The notes beneath the pieces are model-generated. The model saw nothing but the letters and a program-made list of their open reading frames with translations. It was not told the origin of the DNA and made no database searches. Shown here piece by piece: positions 20,468-29,641 of a stretch of DNA of 64,000 nt. The position numbers were made by a program, and so were the translations under genes. Each line of letters opens with the position of its first letter. Position 1 is the stretch's first letter. This stretch comes from Rebecca billardiae RCC1528 (taxonomy: Eukaryota; Haptophyta), in assembly GCA_965240325.2 (NCBI GenBank), contig OZ251243.1, positions 1,302,001-1,366,000 on the forward strand, given 5' to 3'.

Positions 20468-23400
20468 ATGGTCGCGCCCGAGAGGCCTACGCGTCGCGAG
20501 AGTCGGCACCTGTCCGTCTCCGCGGGTGGCGAGACGAGCCTCGCCGTGCCCACTCCCGCCGACGCGCCGTACGAGCCGGGCTCCGGCGCAGAGACCGGCC
20601 CCACGAAGGCGCCTCACGACGAGCAGCAGCGCGACCGCCGCGGCTCGCGCGGCCGCGGCCGAAGCCCCGTGCGCGAGAGCGACGACCGCCGCGGCTCACG
20701 CAGCGCCAGCCACAGCCCTGTGGCCGAGCGCGACGACCGCCGCGGCTCGCGCCGCGCCAGCCACAGCCCTGTGGCCGAGCGCGACGACCGCCGCGGCTCG
20801 CGCCGCGCCAGCCACAGCCCTGTGGCCGAGCGCGACGACCGCCGAGGCTCGCGCCGCGCCAGCCACAGCCCTGTGGCCGAGCGCGACGACCGCCGATGCT
20901 CGCGCCGCGCCAGCCACAGCCCTGTGGGTGAGCGCGATCGGCGCAGCTCTCGCGGCCCCACGGGCGCGAGCGAGGGCGCCGAGGCGCAGCACGCGTCGCG
21001 CCGCTCGAGCGTGCAGCGCCGCCGTGCGCTCCGCCGCACCAAGCCGCTGAGCGCCACGGACAAGGAGCGCGCGGGCGCGCAGCTCCGGCTCGCGGACCGC
21101 GAGGCGCGCGACGCGCTCGCGCGCACGCTCGAGCGCACGAACAAGCTGGGCGAGGGCGCCGCGCTCGCGCTCACGGACAACGACTTTGCGCGCGCGGCGG
21201 ACGAGCGCTTCCACTTTGAGGCCGCGCACGACGCCGACCCGGACGCGGCGGCGGGCGGCGGGTGCGCGTACGCGCTGCTCGGGAGCGAGGAGGAGTCGCG
21301 CGCGCAGCTCGCGCAGCGGCGCGCGCTGATGCACTCGCCCGCCGTGGTGCACGCGCTGCGCGCCTTCTGGGAGGCGACCGGGCTGGCCGACGACGCGCTG
21401 ATGCGGCGCGAGCAGTACCTGCTCGTGTACGAGCGCGCGGCGCTCGCGCTCGGCGCGGCGGACGGCGCGGAGGACAAGGTGGGCCGCGCGCGCGAGCTCG
21501 CGCTGACCGACTGGGCGTCGGACCTCGAGCTGCTCGGCCGCTCGGTCGGGATCGCGGGCGACGGCTCGGGCGTGGACGAGTGGATGAGCCTCGCCGACTT
21601 CTGCCTCGGCCTCTTCGAGCTGGCGGACGTGTGGGTCGAGGGCGCGGCGGAGGAGGACTACGTGGTCTTCCTCGCGCGCCTCTTCCGGCGCATCACGCGC
21701 GTCACGCACGCCGAGGGCTGGGTCCAAGACGCGGCGGCGGCGGCGGCGGCGGCGAGCGCAGCCGACGGGGCGGCCGGCACGCGGCAGGGTGGCGCAAAGG
21801 GCGGCGTCGCCGACGAGGGCGCGGGCAGCGGGGAGGGCGGCGACGACACTGGCAATGACGCCGACGACAAGGACGACGCCGACGACGATGACGACGACGG
21901 GCCGCACAGCGGCCGGCCGTCGCTCAAGCTGGCGGAGCGGCTGCGCACCGCAGGGCGGCAGCTGCGCCCGCTCGACCTCGTGCGCTCCGACGCGCAGCTG
22001 CGCGCCGAGCAGGCGGCCTCCGCCGCCGCAGACACCGAGGCCGACGCCGCGGGCGGGCTCGAGGCGCCCGACCCGGCGCGCGCGCTGCGCCTCTCGCTCA
22101 AGTGTGCGCGCTCGCTCCTCGGCCTCGGCCAGTTCAGCGACGTGGCCGACGACGCAGCGCCAGCAGCCGACGCGCCGCCCGTGGCATTGGCCGTGCCCGA
22201 CGCGCCCACGCCGCTCGCGTCGACCCAGCTGGTGGCCGCGCTCGAGCAGGCGCGGCGGGCGGGGCTGGGCTCGGGTGCGCTGTTCGCGGACGGCGTCGAC
22301 CTGCTGGTGGACGCGCTCGCGGCCGAGGGCACCGCCGAGCTGGTGGCGGAGGTGGCGGCGCGCGCGGAGGCGGGCGAGGAGGACGACGAGGCGTCGCTGG
22401 GCGCGCTCGAGGCCGCGCTGGCGCTGCTCGCCTCGCTCGGGCTGCGCGCGCCGCCCTCGCAGCTCAGGGCGGTCGAGCAGCATCGGAAGCGGCACCGCGC
22501 GCGGCGGCGCGCGGCTGCGAATGCTGCGGCGCGCGCCGCGCGGCGGCACGGCGCCAGCGTGCTGCGCGCCGCGGGCGTCGCGACGACCGCGTTCCGCCGT
22601 CGCAGCACGCGCGGAGCGGGCGCGGACGAGCTGGGCGGCGCGGACGCACCGTCGGACGCGCCGAGCCAGAGCCCGCCGCCGCCGACGCCGCCGACGCCGC
22701 CGGACGCGCGGGGCCAGCGCGCGCTCGCGCGCACGCGGAGCGAGGAGGGGCGAGAGCCGCCGCCGCCGCCCTCGCCCGTGCGCGGCGGCTCGGGCGCGAT
22801 CGGCGCGCGCGCGCCGCCGCCCGCCCTCCTGCTCACGGAGGCGTCCACCGCCCGCTTCGACCTCCGAGCAGTCGCGTCGCTGCCGCTAGCGGCGGCGGCT
22901 TTGGCCGCGGGCACGCCGCCCAAGGGCGCGTCGCCCGTCGGCAGGGGCCCGCAGCACTGGAGCCGGCCGGCGCTGCCGACGAGCGCGCAGCTGCTCGGCT
23001 CGCCGGACTTGCCCAGCGTGCCCAGCCCGCCGCTCAAGCGGCCCGGCAGCGCCACCGCCAGCACCGAGCGCTGGCCCTCGCAGCAGCGGCCGTCGAGCGG
23101 CGGCGCGCTCGGCCGCGCGGCCGCGGTCGGCCCCGCGCTGCAGGGCCACAGCGCCGAGCGCCTCGAGCGGCGCGCGGCCGGGAGCGGCGGCGCGAGCCCG
23201 CCCGTGCCGCGCAGCGGGCTCGGCGCCGTGGCGCTCGACAGCTTGCCCAGCGCGCCGCGCCGGCCGTTCACGCCGCGCAGCCTGCACGCCTTCGCCGAGC
23301 CTCGGCCGGCGACGGTTCCGCTCAAGCGGCCGCCGTCGGCGTCCGCGCCGCAGCAGCCCGCGGACGCGCACGACTCGCCCGGCGCGCGCATCCGGCGGGG

Positions 23401-23905
23401 CGCGGGCGCCGAGCTGCCGCAGCTGCGCCGACCGTCCACCAAGCCCGCGGGCGCCGAGGCCAGGCGCTCGCCCGGCGCGAGCCCGAGCCAGCCGCGCCGC
23501 TCGCCGAGCGGCGGCGGGCCGGACGCCGAGCCGGCGTCGCCGCCGGCGCTCGCGGTGTACGAGCTGGCGGCGCGCGGCGGCGAGGCGTCGAGCGCCTCGC
23601 CGCCGCCGGCGCGCGGGTTCCGCGGCGCGAGCCACGCGCCGCTGCACGCGCAGCCCGCGCCGCACTCGCCGCCGCCCACCTCGCCCACGCGGGCCGACCG
23701 GCCGCCTCCGTCGCCCGGCCAGCAGCGGCGGCAGGGCGTCGTCGCGCACGTGATGCTCGGCGCCGAGAGTCTGGCGCCGGGGGGCGAGGCCGAGGCGGAG
23801 GATCCGCCGGCGCATGCAGGGTCCTCCGGCCTGCCCGCGCGCCCGAGGCGTCCGTTGGGCGTCCGCTCGCCCGTGCCGGTGCGCAAGCTCTCCGGCGGCG
23901 GATGA
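20468..23905 (+). CDS. Large paralogous protein A (1,145 aa) with RS-type 51-bp repeats
   Basis: Single exon, ATG 20468 to stop 23905. Near the N-terminus (codons ~70-154), five 17-residue units read ERDDRRGSRRASHSPVA: an arginine/serine repeat that could be phosphorylated or self-associate. Residues ~198-470 form the conserved core: QLRLADREARDALARTLERT, EEESRAQLAQRRALMHSPAV, MRREQYLLVYERAALALGAA, then SLADFCLGLFELADVWVEGA and DYVVFLARLFRRITRV. The LFELADVWxEG...YVxFLxxLFxxIT pattern is one I associate with conserved proteins of flagellate protists, but I cannot name the family. An acidic DDDDDD tract and a long serine/proline-rich tail follow. The gene is a tandem duplicate of the next one. 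Confidence 0.8.
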   Translation: MVAPERPTRRESRHLSVSAGGETSLAVPTPADAPYEPGSGAETGPTKAPHDEQQRDRRGSRGRGRSPVRESDDRRGSRSASHSPVAERDDRRGSRRASHSPVAERDDRRGSRRASHSPVAERDDRRGSRRASHSPVAERDDRRCSRRASHSPVGERDRRSSRGPTGASEGAEAQHASRRSSVQRRRALRRTKPLSATDKERAGAQLRLADREARDALARTLERTNKLGEGAALALTDNDFARAADERFHFEAAHDADPDAAAGGGCAYALLGSEEESRAQLAQRRALMHSPAVVHALRAFWEATGLADDALMRREQYLLVYERAALALGAADGAEDKVGRARELALTDWASDLELLGRSVGIAGDGSGVDEWMSLADFCLGLFELADVWVEGAAEEDYVVFLARLFRRITRVTHAEGWVQDAAAAAAAASAADGAAGTRQGGAKGGVADEGAGSGEGGDDTGNDADDKDDADDDDDDGPHSGRPSLKLAERLRTAGRQLRPLDLVRSDAQLRAEQAASAAADTEADAAGGLEAPDPARALRLSLKCARSLLGLGQFSDVADDAAPAADAPPVALAVPDAPTPLASTQLVAALEQARRAGLGSGALFADGVDLLVDALAAEGTAELVAEVAARAEAGEEDDEASLGALEAALALLASLGLRAPPSQLRAVEQHRKRHRARRRAAANAAARAARRHGASVLRAAGVATTAFRRRSTRGAGADELGGADAPSDAPSQSPPPPTPPTPPDARGQRALARTRSEEGREPPPPPSPVRGGSGAIGARAPPPALLLTEASTARFDLRAVASLPLAAAALAAGTPPKGASPVGRGPQHWSRPALPTSAQLLGSPDLPSVPSPPLKRPGSATASTERWPSQQRPSSGGALGRAAAVGPALQGHSAERLERRAAGSGGASPPVPRSGLGAVALDSLPSAPRRPFTPRSLHAFAEPRPATVPLKRPPSASAPQQPADAHDSPGARIRRGAGAELPQLRRPSTKPAGAEARRSPGASPSQPRRSPSGGGPDAEPASPPALAVYELAARGGEASSASPPPARGFRGASHAPLHAQPAPHSPPPTSPTRADRPPPSPGQQRRQGVVAHVMLGAESLAPGGEAEAEDPPAHAGSSGLPARPRRPLGVRSPVPVRKLSGGG
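20675..20929 (+). repeat. Five tandem 51-bp coding repeats
   Basis: Five consecutive 51-bp units encode (E)(R/S)DDRRGSR(R/S)ASHSPVA-type peptides. The middle three are almost identical at DNA level; the fourth position of the motif varies in the last unit (RCS instead of RGS). Degenerate half-units flank the array on both sides. The neighbouring paralogue lacks the array, so the expansion follows the duplication or was lost from the other copy. Confidence 0.9.
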
Positions 23906-24225
23906 GCGCGTGCTGAGCACCGTGCTGCCATCGTTCACGAGCGATCAGTACATATCACGGTCCGATTACCCGACAGATACCCCTGACGGTATGATGATCA
24001 TCGTGATTTATAATCCGCTTTCGACGGATTCTGTGGGTCGAATCGGGTTGACGTGAGTTGTAGTACCAAACGACCATCCAATGAATGATGAGAGCATTTG
24101 AGTAGTAAGTACGCTTGTTGACGAAAACTCTACCAATCATACCCGGGTACGTCAAGCGTGCAAAGATTCCTCGGCTGCGCACCCCCTCGCGGGCGCCCCA
24201 ACTCGCCGTCCGTCGCGAAGCGGGG
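23906..24225. other. Intergenic between the tandem paralogues
   Basis: About 320 bp with lower GC (23940-24130). It contains the 3' UTR of copy A and the promoter of copy B. No repeat shared with the region upstream of copy A was obvious by eye. Confidence 0.5.
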
Positions 24226-27200
24226 ATGGCCTCGTCCGTGATGGCCGCGCGCCGAGAGGCGTCGCACTGGTCCGACGCGCTGGACAAGAGCACAGCTATC
24301 GCACAACCTCACTCCCTCGTGGAGCACTCCCGACCCCCGACCGCCCCCGTCGAGCAGCAGCAGCGCGCGCGGCACAACGACAAGAGTCTCGCCGGCGCGC
24401 CCGCGCAGAGCGGCGAGCGCGCGCGCAAGCCCTCGGGCGCGAGCCCCGAGCGCCACCGCCGGCAGACCGTCGCCTCGCCCGCCCGCACGCGGCGCGGCTC
24501 GGCGATGCCGCGCGCGCGCGCCCAGAGCATGCCGCGCCGGCCCGCGCCGCTCCGGCGCTCGAAGACGGAGAGCTTTGTGGACGCCGACCGAGCGGGCGCG
24601 CAGCTCCGGCTCGCGGACCGCGAGGCGCGCGACGCGCTCGCGCGCACGCTCGAGCACACGAACGATCTGGCCGAGGGCGCTGCGCTCGCGCTCGCGGACA
24701 ACGACAAGGGCGCCGACCGCTTCCACTTTGAGGCCGGCGGCGAGGGCGGCGGCGGCGGGTGCGCGTACGCGCTGCTCGGGAGCGAGGAGGAGTCGCGCGC
24801 GCAGCTCGCGCAGCGGCGCGCGCTGATGCACTCGCCCGCCGTGGTGCACGCGCTGCGCGCCTTCTGGGAGGCGACCGGGCTGGCCGACGACGCGCTGATG
24901 CGGCGCGAGCAGTACCTGCTCGTGTACGAGCGCGCGGCGCTCGCGCTCGGCGCGGCGGACGGCGCGGAGGACAAGGTGGGCCGCGCGCGCGAGCTCGCGC
25001 TGACCGACTGGGCGTCGGACCTCGAGCTGCTCGGCCGCTCGGTCGGGATCGCGGGCGACGGCTCGGGCGTGGACGAGTGGATGAGCCTCGCCGACTTCTG
25101 CCTCGGCCTCTTCGAGCTGGCGGACGTGTGGGTCGAGGGCGCGGCGGAGGAGGACTACGTGGTCTTCCTCGCGCGCCTCTTCCGGCGCATCACGCGCGTC
25201 ACGCACGCCGAGGGCTGGGTCCAAGACGCGGCGGCGGCGGCGGCGGCGGCGAGCGCGGCCGACGGGGCGGCCGGCACGCGGCAGGGTGGCGCAAAGGGCG
25301 GCGTCGCCGACGAGGGCGCGGGCAGCGGGGAGGGCGGCGACGACACTGGCAATGACGCCGACGACAAGGACGACGCCGACGACGATGACGACGACGGGCC
25401 GCACAGCGGCCGGCCGTCGCTCAAGCTGGCGGAGCGGCTGCGCACCGCAGGGCGGCAGCTGCGCCCGCTCGACCTCGTGCGCTCCGACGCGCAGCTGCGC
25501 GCCGAGCAGGCGGCCTCCGCCGCCGCAGACACCGAGGCCGACGCCGCGGGCGGGCTCGAGGCGCCCGACCCGGCGCGCGCGCTGCGCCTCTCGCTCAAGT
25601 CGGCGCGCTCGCTCCTCGGCCTGCGCGAGCTGAGCGAGCCGGGCGAGTCCCCGCGCGTGACCACGGCGGAGGCGTGCTTCACGCTGCCCACGCCCCCCGC
25701 GTCCGCACAGCTGGTGGCCGCGCTCGAGCAGGCGCGGCGGGCGGGGCTGGGCTCGGGTGCGCTGTTCGCGGACGGCGTCGACCTGCTGGTGGACGCGCTC
25801 GCGGCCGAGGGCACCGCCGAGCTGGTGGCGGAGGTGGCGGCGCGCGCGGAGGCGGGCGAGGAGGACGACGAGGCGTCGCTGGGCGCGCTCGAGGCCGCGC
25901 TGGCGCTGCTCGCCTCGCTCGGGCTGCGCGCGCCGCCCGCGCAGCTCAGGGCGGTCGAGCCGCAGCGCGCGCGGCGGCGCGCGCGGCGGCGCGCCGCGGC
26001 GGACGCGCGCGCCGCGCGCCGCGCCTCGCACCCGCCGCCGCAGCCCAAGCCGCGCCGGCCGGGCGCCAGCATGCTGCGCGTGGCGGCGCGCGTGCGCGGC
26101 GCGCTCGGCCGGCGCGCCGGCGCGGGCGCGCGCGCCGCCGCCGCCGCCGAGGGCGACGAGGGCGGCGAGGAGGAGGACGAGCCGCCGCCGTCGCCGCCGC
26201 CGGCCGAGCTGGCGGCGCGTGCCGGGCGCGCCGGCGGCGCGCCACGCGGCGCGTCGCCGCCCTGGCGGCGCGAGCCGGGCGCGGACGGCGCGGGCGCGGG
26301 CGCGCGGCCGCGCAGCCCGCAGCGGGCGGCGCTGCCCGCGCGCGTCGCCGCCGTCGGCTTCGAGGACCCGCCGGGCGGCGCGCTGGGCTCGGGCCCGGAG
26401 CACTGGAGCCGCCCCTCGGCCGCGCAGATGCTCAGCCTGCCCGACTCGCCCACCTCGGCCGCGCAGCGCGCGCGCTCCGGCTCGTCCTCGCTGCCCGTGA
26501 GCCCGCTGAGCGCGGCCGCGCAGCGCCGCGCGTCGGCGGCAGAGGTTGCGGCGGGCGGCCCCGCGCTGCAGGGCTACGGCGCGGGGCGGTGGGAGCTGCA
26601 CGCGCGCGGCGGCGGCGAGAGCCCGCCGCTGCAGCGACGCGGCTTCGCCGCCGCCGCGCTCAGCACCTCGCCGAACGCGCTGCGCCGCACGTCGGGCGCC
26701 CCCTTGCCGGGCGTGGCGGAGAGCCGCGCAGCGACCGCGCCGCTGGGGCGGCTGCCCTCGCCGCCGCTGCAGCAGCCGGGCAGGCCCGGCGCATCGCCCG
26801 CGATGCCCGGGCGGCTCTCGCGCCAGGGCAGCGCCCTGGCGCGAGAGCCGCCCGGGCGGCTCTCGCGCCAGGGCACGTCCGAGCTGCCGCAGCTCCGCCG
26901 GCCGTCCACCCCGCCCGCCGGCGCCGAGGGCGAGCGCTCGCCCGGCGCGAGCCCGAGCCAGCCGCGCCGCTCGCCGAGCGGCGGCGGGCCGGACGCCGAG
27001 CCGGCGGCGCCGCCGGCGCTCGCGGTGTACGAGCTGGCGGCGCGCGGCGGCGAGGCGTCGAGCGCCTCGCCGCCGCCGGTGCGCGGCTTCCGCGGCGCGA
27101 GTATCTCGCTGCCGCACGGCGCGCTGCGCGACCCCTTCCCGCGCCCGCTCTCGCCGCCGCCGATCTCGCCCCCCGCCGGCCGGTCGCGGCTGCTGTCGCA

Positions 27201-27357
27201 CGTCATGCTCGGCGCGCCGGACGGCGCGGAGGAGGGCGGCGGCGCGGAGGAGGCGACGGCGCACGCGGTGATGGCGGGGCTGCCCGCGCGCGCGAGGCGC
27301 CCGCCCGGCATCCGCCCGGCGCCGGGCGCCGGGCTGCGCAAGTCGTCCGTCATCTGA
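24226..27357 (+). CDS. Large paralogous protein B (1,043 aa), tandem duplicate of A
   Basis: Single exon from ATG 24226 (a second in-frame ATG lies at 24241). It has the same order as copy A: a divergent basic N-terminus without the RS array, the conserved core (ADREARDALARTLEHTNDLA, MRREQYLLVYERAALALGAA, SLADFCLGLFELADVWVEGA), the acidic DDDDDD tract, then a serine/proline-rich tail ending GAGLRKSSVI. DNA from about 24750 to 25622 is almost identical to 21253-22125 of copy A, whereas flanking coding sequence has diverged strongly. A large perfect hairpin lies in the tail (26806-26856). Function unknown; an intracellular scaffold or regulatory protein is likely, because there is no signal peptide or membrane segment. 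Confidence 0.8.
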   Translation: MASSVMAARREASHWSDALDKSTAIAQPHSLVEHSRPPTAPVEQQQRARHNDKSLAGAPAQSGERARKPSGASPERHRRQTVASPARTRRGSAMPRARAQSMPRRPAPLRRSKTESFVDADRAGAQLRLADREARDALARTLEHTNDLAEGAALALADNDKGADRFHFEAGGEGGGGGCAYALLGSEEESRAQLAQRRALMHSPAVVHALRAFWEATGLADDALMRREQYLLVYERAALALGAADGAEDKVGRARELALTDWASDLELLGRSVGIAGDGSGVDEWMSLADFCLGLFELADVWVEGAAEEDYVVFLARLFRRITRVTHAEGWVQDAAAAAAAASAADGAAGTRQGGAKGGVADEGAGSGEGGDDTGNDADDKDDADDDDDDGPHSGRPSLKLAERLRTAGRQLRPLDLVRSDAQLRAEQAASAAADTEADAAGGLEAPDPARALRLSLKSARSLLGLRELSEPGESPRVTTAEACFTLPTPPASAQLVAALEQARRAGLGSGALFADGVDLLVDALAAEGTAELVAEVAARAEAGEEDDEASLGALEAALALLASLGLRAPPAQLRAVEPQRARRRARRRAAADARAARRASHPPPQPKPRRPGASMLRVAARVRGALGRRAGAGARAAAAAEGDEGGEEEDEPPPSPPPAELAARAGRAGGAPRGASPPWRREPGADGAGAGARPRSPQRAALPARVAAVGFEDPPGGALGSGPEHWSRPSAAQMLSLPDSPTSAAQRARSGSSSLPVSPLSAAAQRRASAAEVAAGGPALQGYGAGRWELHARGGGESPPLQRRGFAAAALSTSPNALRRTSGAPLPGVAESRAATAPLGRLPSPPLQQPGRPGASPAMPGRLSRQGSALAREPPGRLSRQGTSELPQLRRPSTPPAGAEGERSPGASPSQPRRSPSGGGPDAEPAAPPALAVYELAARGGEASSASPPPVRGFRGASISLPHGALRDPFPRPLSPPPISPPAGRSRLLSHVMLGAPDGAEEGGGAEEATAHAVMAGLPARARRPPGIRPAPGAGLRKSSVI
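26806..26874 (+). repeat. 24-bp perfect inverted repeat plus a direct third copy inside the coding sequence
   Basis: The arm cccgggcggctctcgcgcca (continuing gggc, 26806-26829) is followed after only 3 bases by its exact reverse complement (26833-26856). The last six bases of that arm (26851-26856) also begin another direct copy of the left arm (26851-26874). It encodes PGRLSRQG, ALAREPPG, RLSRQG. The equivalent segment in copy A lacks it. Confidence 0.95.
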
Positions 27358-27722
27358 CGTGCGCGTGGCCGTGCCGCCTCCTGTCTGCGGTGCCTGCAAC
27401 GAGTCAGTCCGGCAGTCTGTCGTCGCGCGTGCATGTTCGACACTGCAGCAGTGCAGCACTGATGAATGCACTGATGAATGGCTGATGCATACACCAATGA
27501 CACCAGGCGGAGCGTCCTGCGGGCACGTCAGGGCCGAGGGCGGCGGCCATTGCCCCGATTGCGGCTCCGTGACTATGCTGGCGAAATCGGGCCCGGACCG
27601 ACCAGGAAACCTCAAACCGGACGCCGGCGCGGGGCCGCCGAGAAGCTCAAAGCGCAGCGCACTGGGGTCAGCAGGCGGCGGCAGGGCGCGGCCGCCAATT
27701 GAGTCGAGCGCGCGCGCGCGCG
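27358..27722. other. Intergenic upstream of the GRAM-VASt gene
   Basis: About 365 bp with somewhat lower GC, containing short repeats such as gcactgatgaatgcactgat (27462-27481). It holds the 3' UTR of copy B and the promoter of the next gene. No coding sequence is apparent. Confidence 0.5.
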
Positions 27723-28407
27723 ATGCTCGGCGGGATGGGCCTCTCGCGCGGCTCGAGCGGCAGCGGCGCGGGCTTCGGCGGCCGGCGCAGCCGCGACGGC
27801 CCCGCCGACCTCCTCGAGCTCCGCGACGCCGCGGACGAGGTCGCGCCCGACACGCTCTCCGCGCTGTTCGGGCTGCCGCGCACCGAGGCGCTGATCGAGG
27901 ACTTTGCGTGCGCGATCTCGCGCACGATCCTGCTGCAGGGCCGGATGTACATCACGCAGGACCACGTGTGCTTCCACTCGAACATCTTCGGCCACCGCAC
28001 CGCCGTGGTCATGCGCTTTGACGCCATCGGCTCGCTGCGCAAGGTGACGCACGCGCTCATCAACCCGGGCATCGAGCTCAGCACGCTGGAGGGCGAGGTG
28101 CACTCGTTCGCCTCGTTCTTCTTCCGGGACCACACGTACCGGATCATCAAGGAGCTCTGGAAGATCCACCAGCGCAAGCAGCGCCGCGGCCCCGCCGTCC
28201 CCGACTCGCCCGCGCGCGCGGCCACGCGCCGGCTCGGCGGCCTCGCCGAGGGCGGCGCGGCCGCGCCGCAGCTCTGGCGCTCGCGCTCGGGCGGCGGCGG
28301 CGGCGGCGCGGTGCCGGCGGCGGCGTCGGGCCCGCCCACGCCGCCGCGCTCGCCCGACCGCTCGCCGCTCCGCCACGGCCGCACCGCCGCCTCGCGCCTC
28401 TCGGCCG

Positions 28408-28442
<35 letters not shown>

Positions 28443-29610
28443 CCGTCCGCGCGCCCGAGCGTCGCGAGCGCCGCGAGCGGCGGCGGGCGGCAGTCGGACG
28501 CGTCGGAGGAGGAGGAGGAGGAGGAGGAGGAGGCGCGCGGCAGCAGCGCCGCCGGCCGCGCCACCGAGCTCCGCGAGTCGGTGCTCGCCGGCGCGATGCG
28601 CGCGTCGGCGCTGCCGGCGCACGCGCTCGCCGCGGCCGAGGCGGCGGCCGACCTGCGCTGCGCCGAGCTCGTCGCGGGCGCGGCGGCGATGACGCGGCCG
28701 CTGGCGGTGGAGATGGTGCGCGGCGAGCAGCTCGCGCTCACGCCCACCGCGTTCTACGCCCTCTTCGTCGCCGACGGCTCGCTCTTCGTCCGCTCGTTCC
28801 GCGAGGCCACGGGCGGCAAGGAGGTGGTGGTCGAGCCGTGGCGGCCGTTCACGGCGGGCGGCCGCGCGCGCGAGGTGCGCTTCGTGCAGCCGATCCGCAG
28901 CATGATCAGCCCGATCCGCGCGACGCGCGTGCTCGAGACGCAGCGCTGCTGCTGGCTCGCGCCCGAGGGCGGCGACGCGCCGAGCCACGCCGCCGCGCCG
29001 CCCGCCGCCGCGCCCGCCGCCGCCGCCGCGCCCGCCGCCGCGCTCGGCGCGGCCGCGGCCGCGGCCGCGGACGACGCGGCCGCGGCGTGCGCGCTGCAGC
29101 CGGGCGGCGCGCACGCGCCCGAGCGGTGCGTGCTGGTGGTGCAGATGTCGCAGGTGTTCGCCGACACGCCGTACGGCGACACCTTCACCGTGGAGCACAA
29201 GTGGGTCGTGTGCCCCGGCCGTGCGCACGGCTGCACCGTCCGCTGCTCGGTGGGCGTCGCCTTCTCCAAGCCCACCTGGCTGCGCTCCAAGATCGAGTCC
29301 GGCTGCTACGAGGAGACCGCCGAGTACTACGACACGTTCCGGCGGATGCTGGCGGACGCGCTCGCCGCGGAGCAGCCGCAGGAGCGCGAGCGCGCCGCGC
29401 CGCGCGCGCCGCTGCCGCCCGCGCCGCCCGCGCCGGCGGGCGCGGGCGCGGGCGAGGGCGGCGCGGCGGCGGGCGCGGGCGCGCGCGGGTGCGCGGACGA
29501 CCTCGACGACGCGGCGGTGTCCGCGCGCCTCTCCTCCGCGTCGGAGCAGCAGCGCCGCCCCTCCACGTCGATGCGCGTGGCCGACGAGGTGTACGAGAAC
29601 CAGCACCTGT

Positions 29611-29641
<31 letters not shown>

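Noticed and set aside
24130-27615. 1,161-codon minus-strand open frame opposite paralogue B
   Set aside because: Arginine/alanine-rich mirror of a GC-rich gene. The plus frame is conserved with copy A and carries domain-like sequence.
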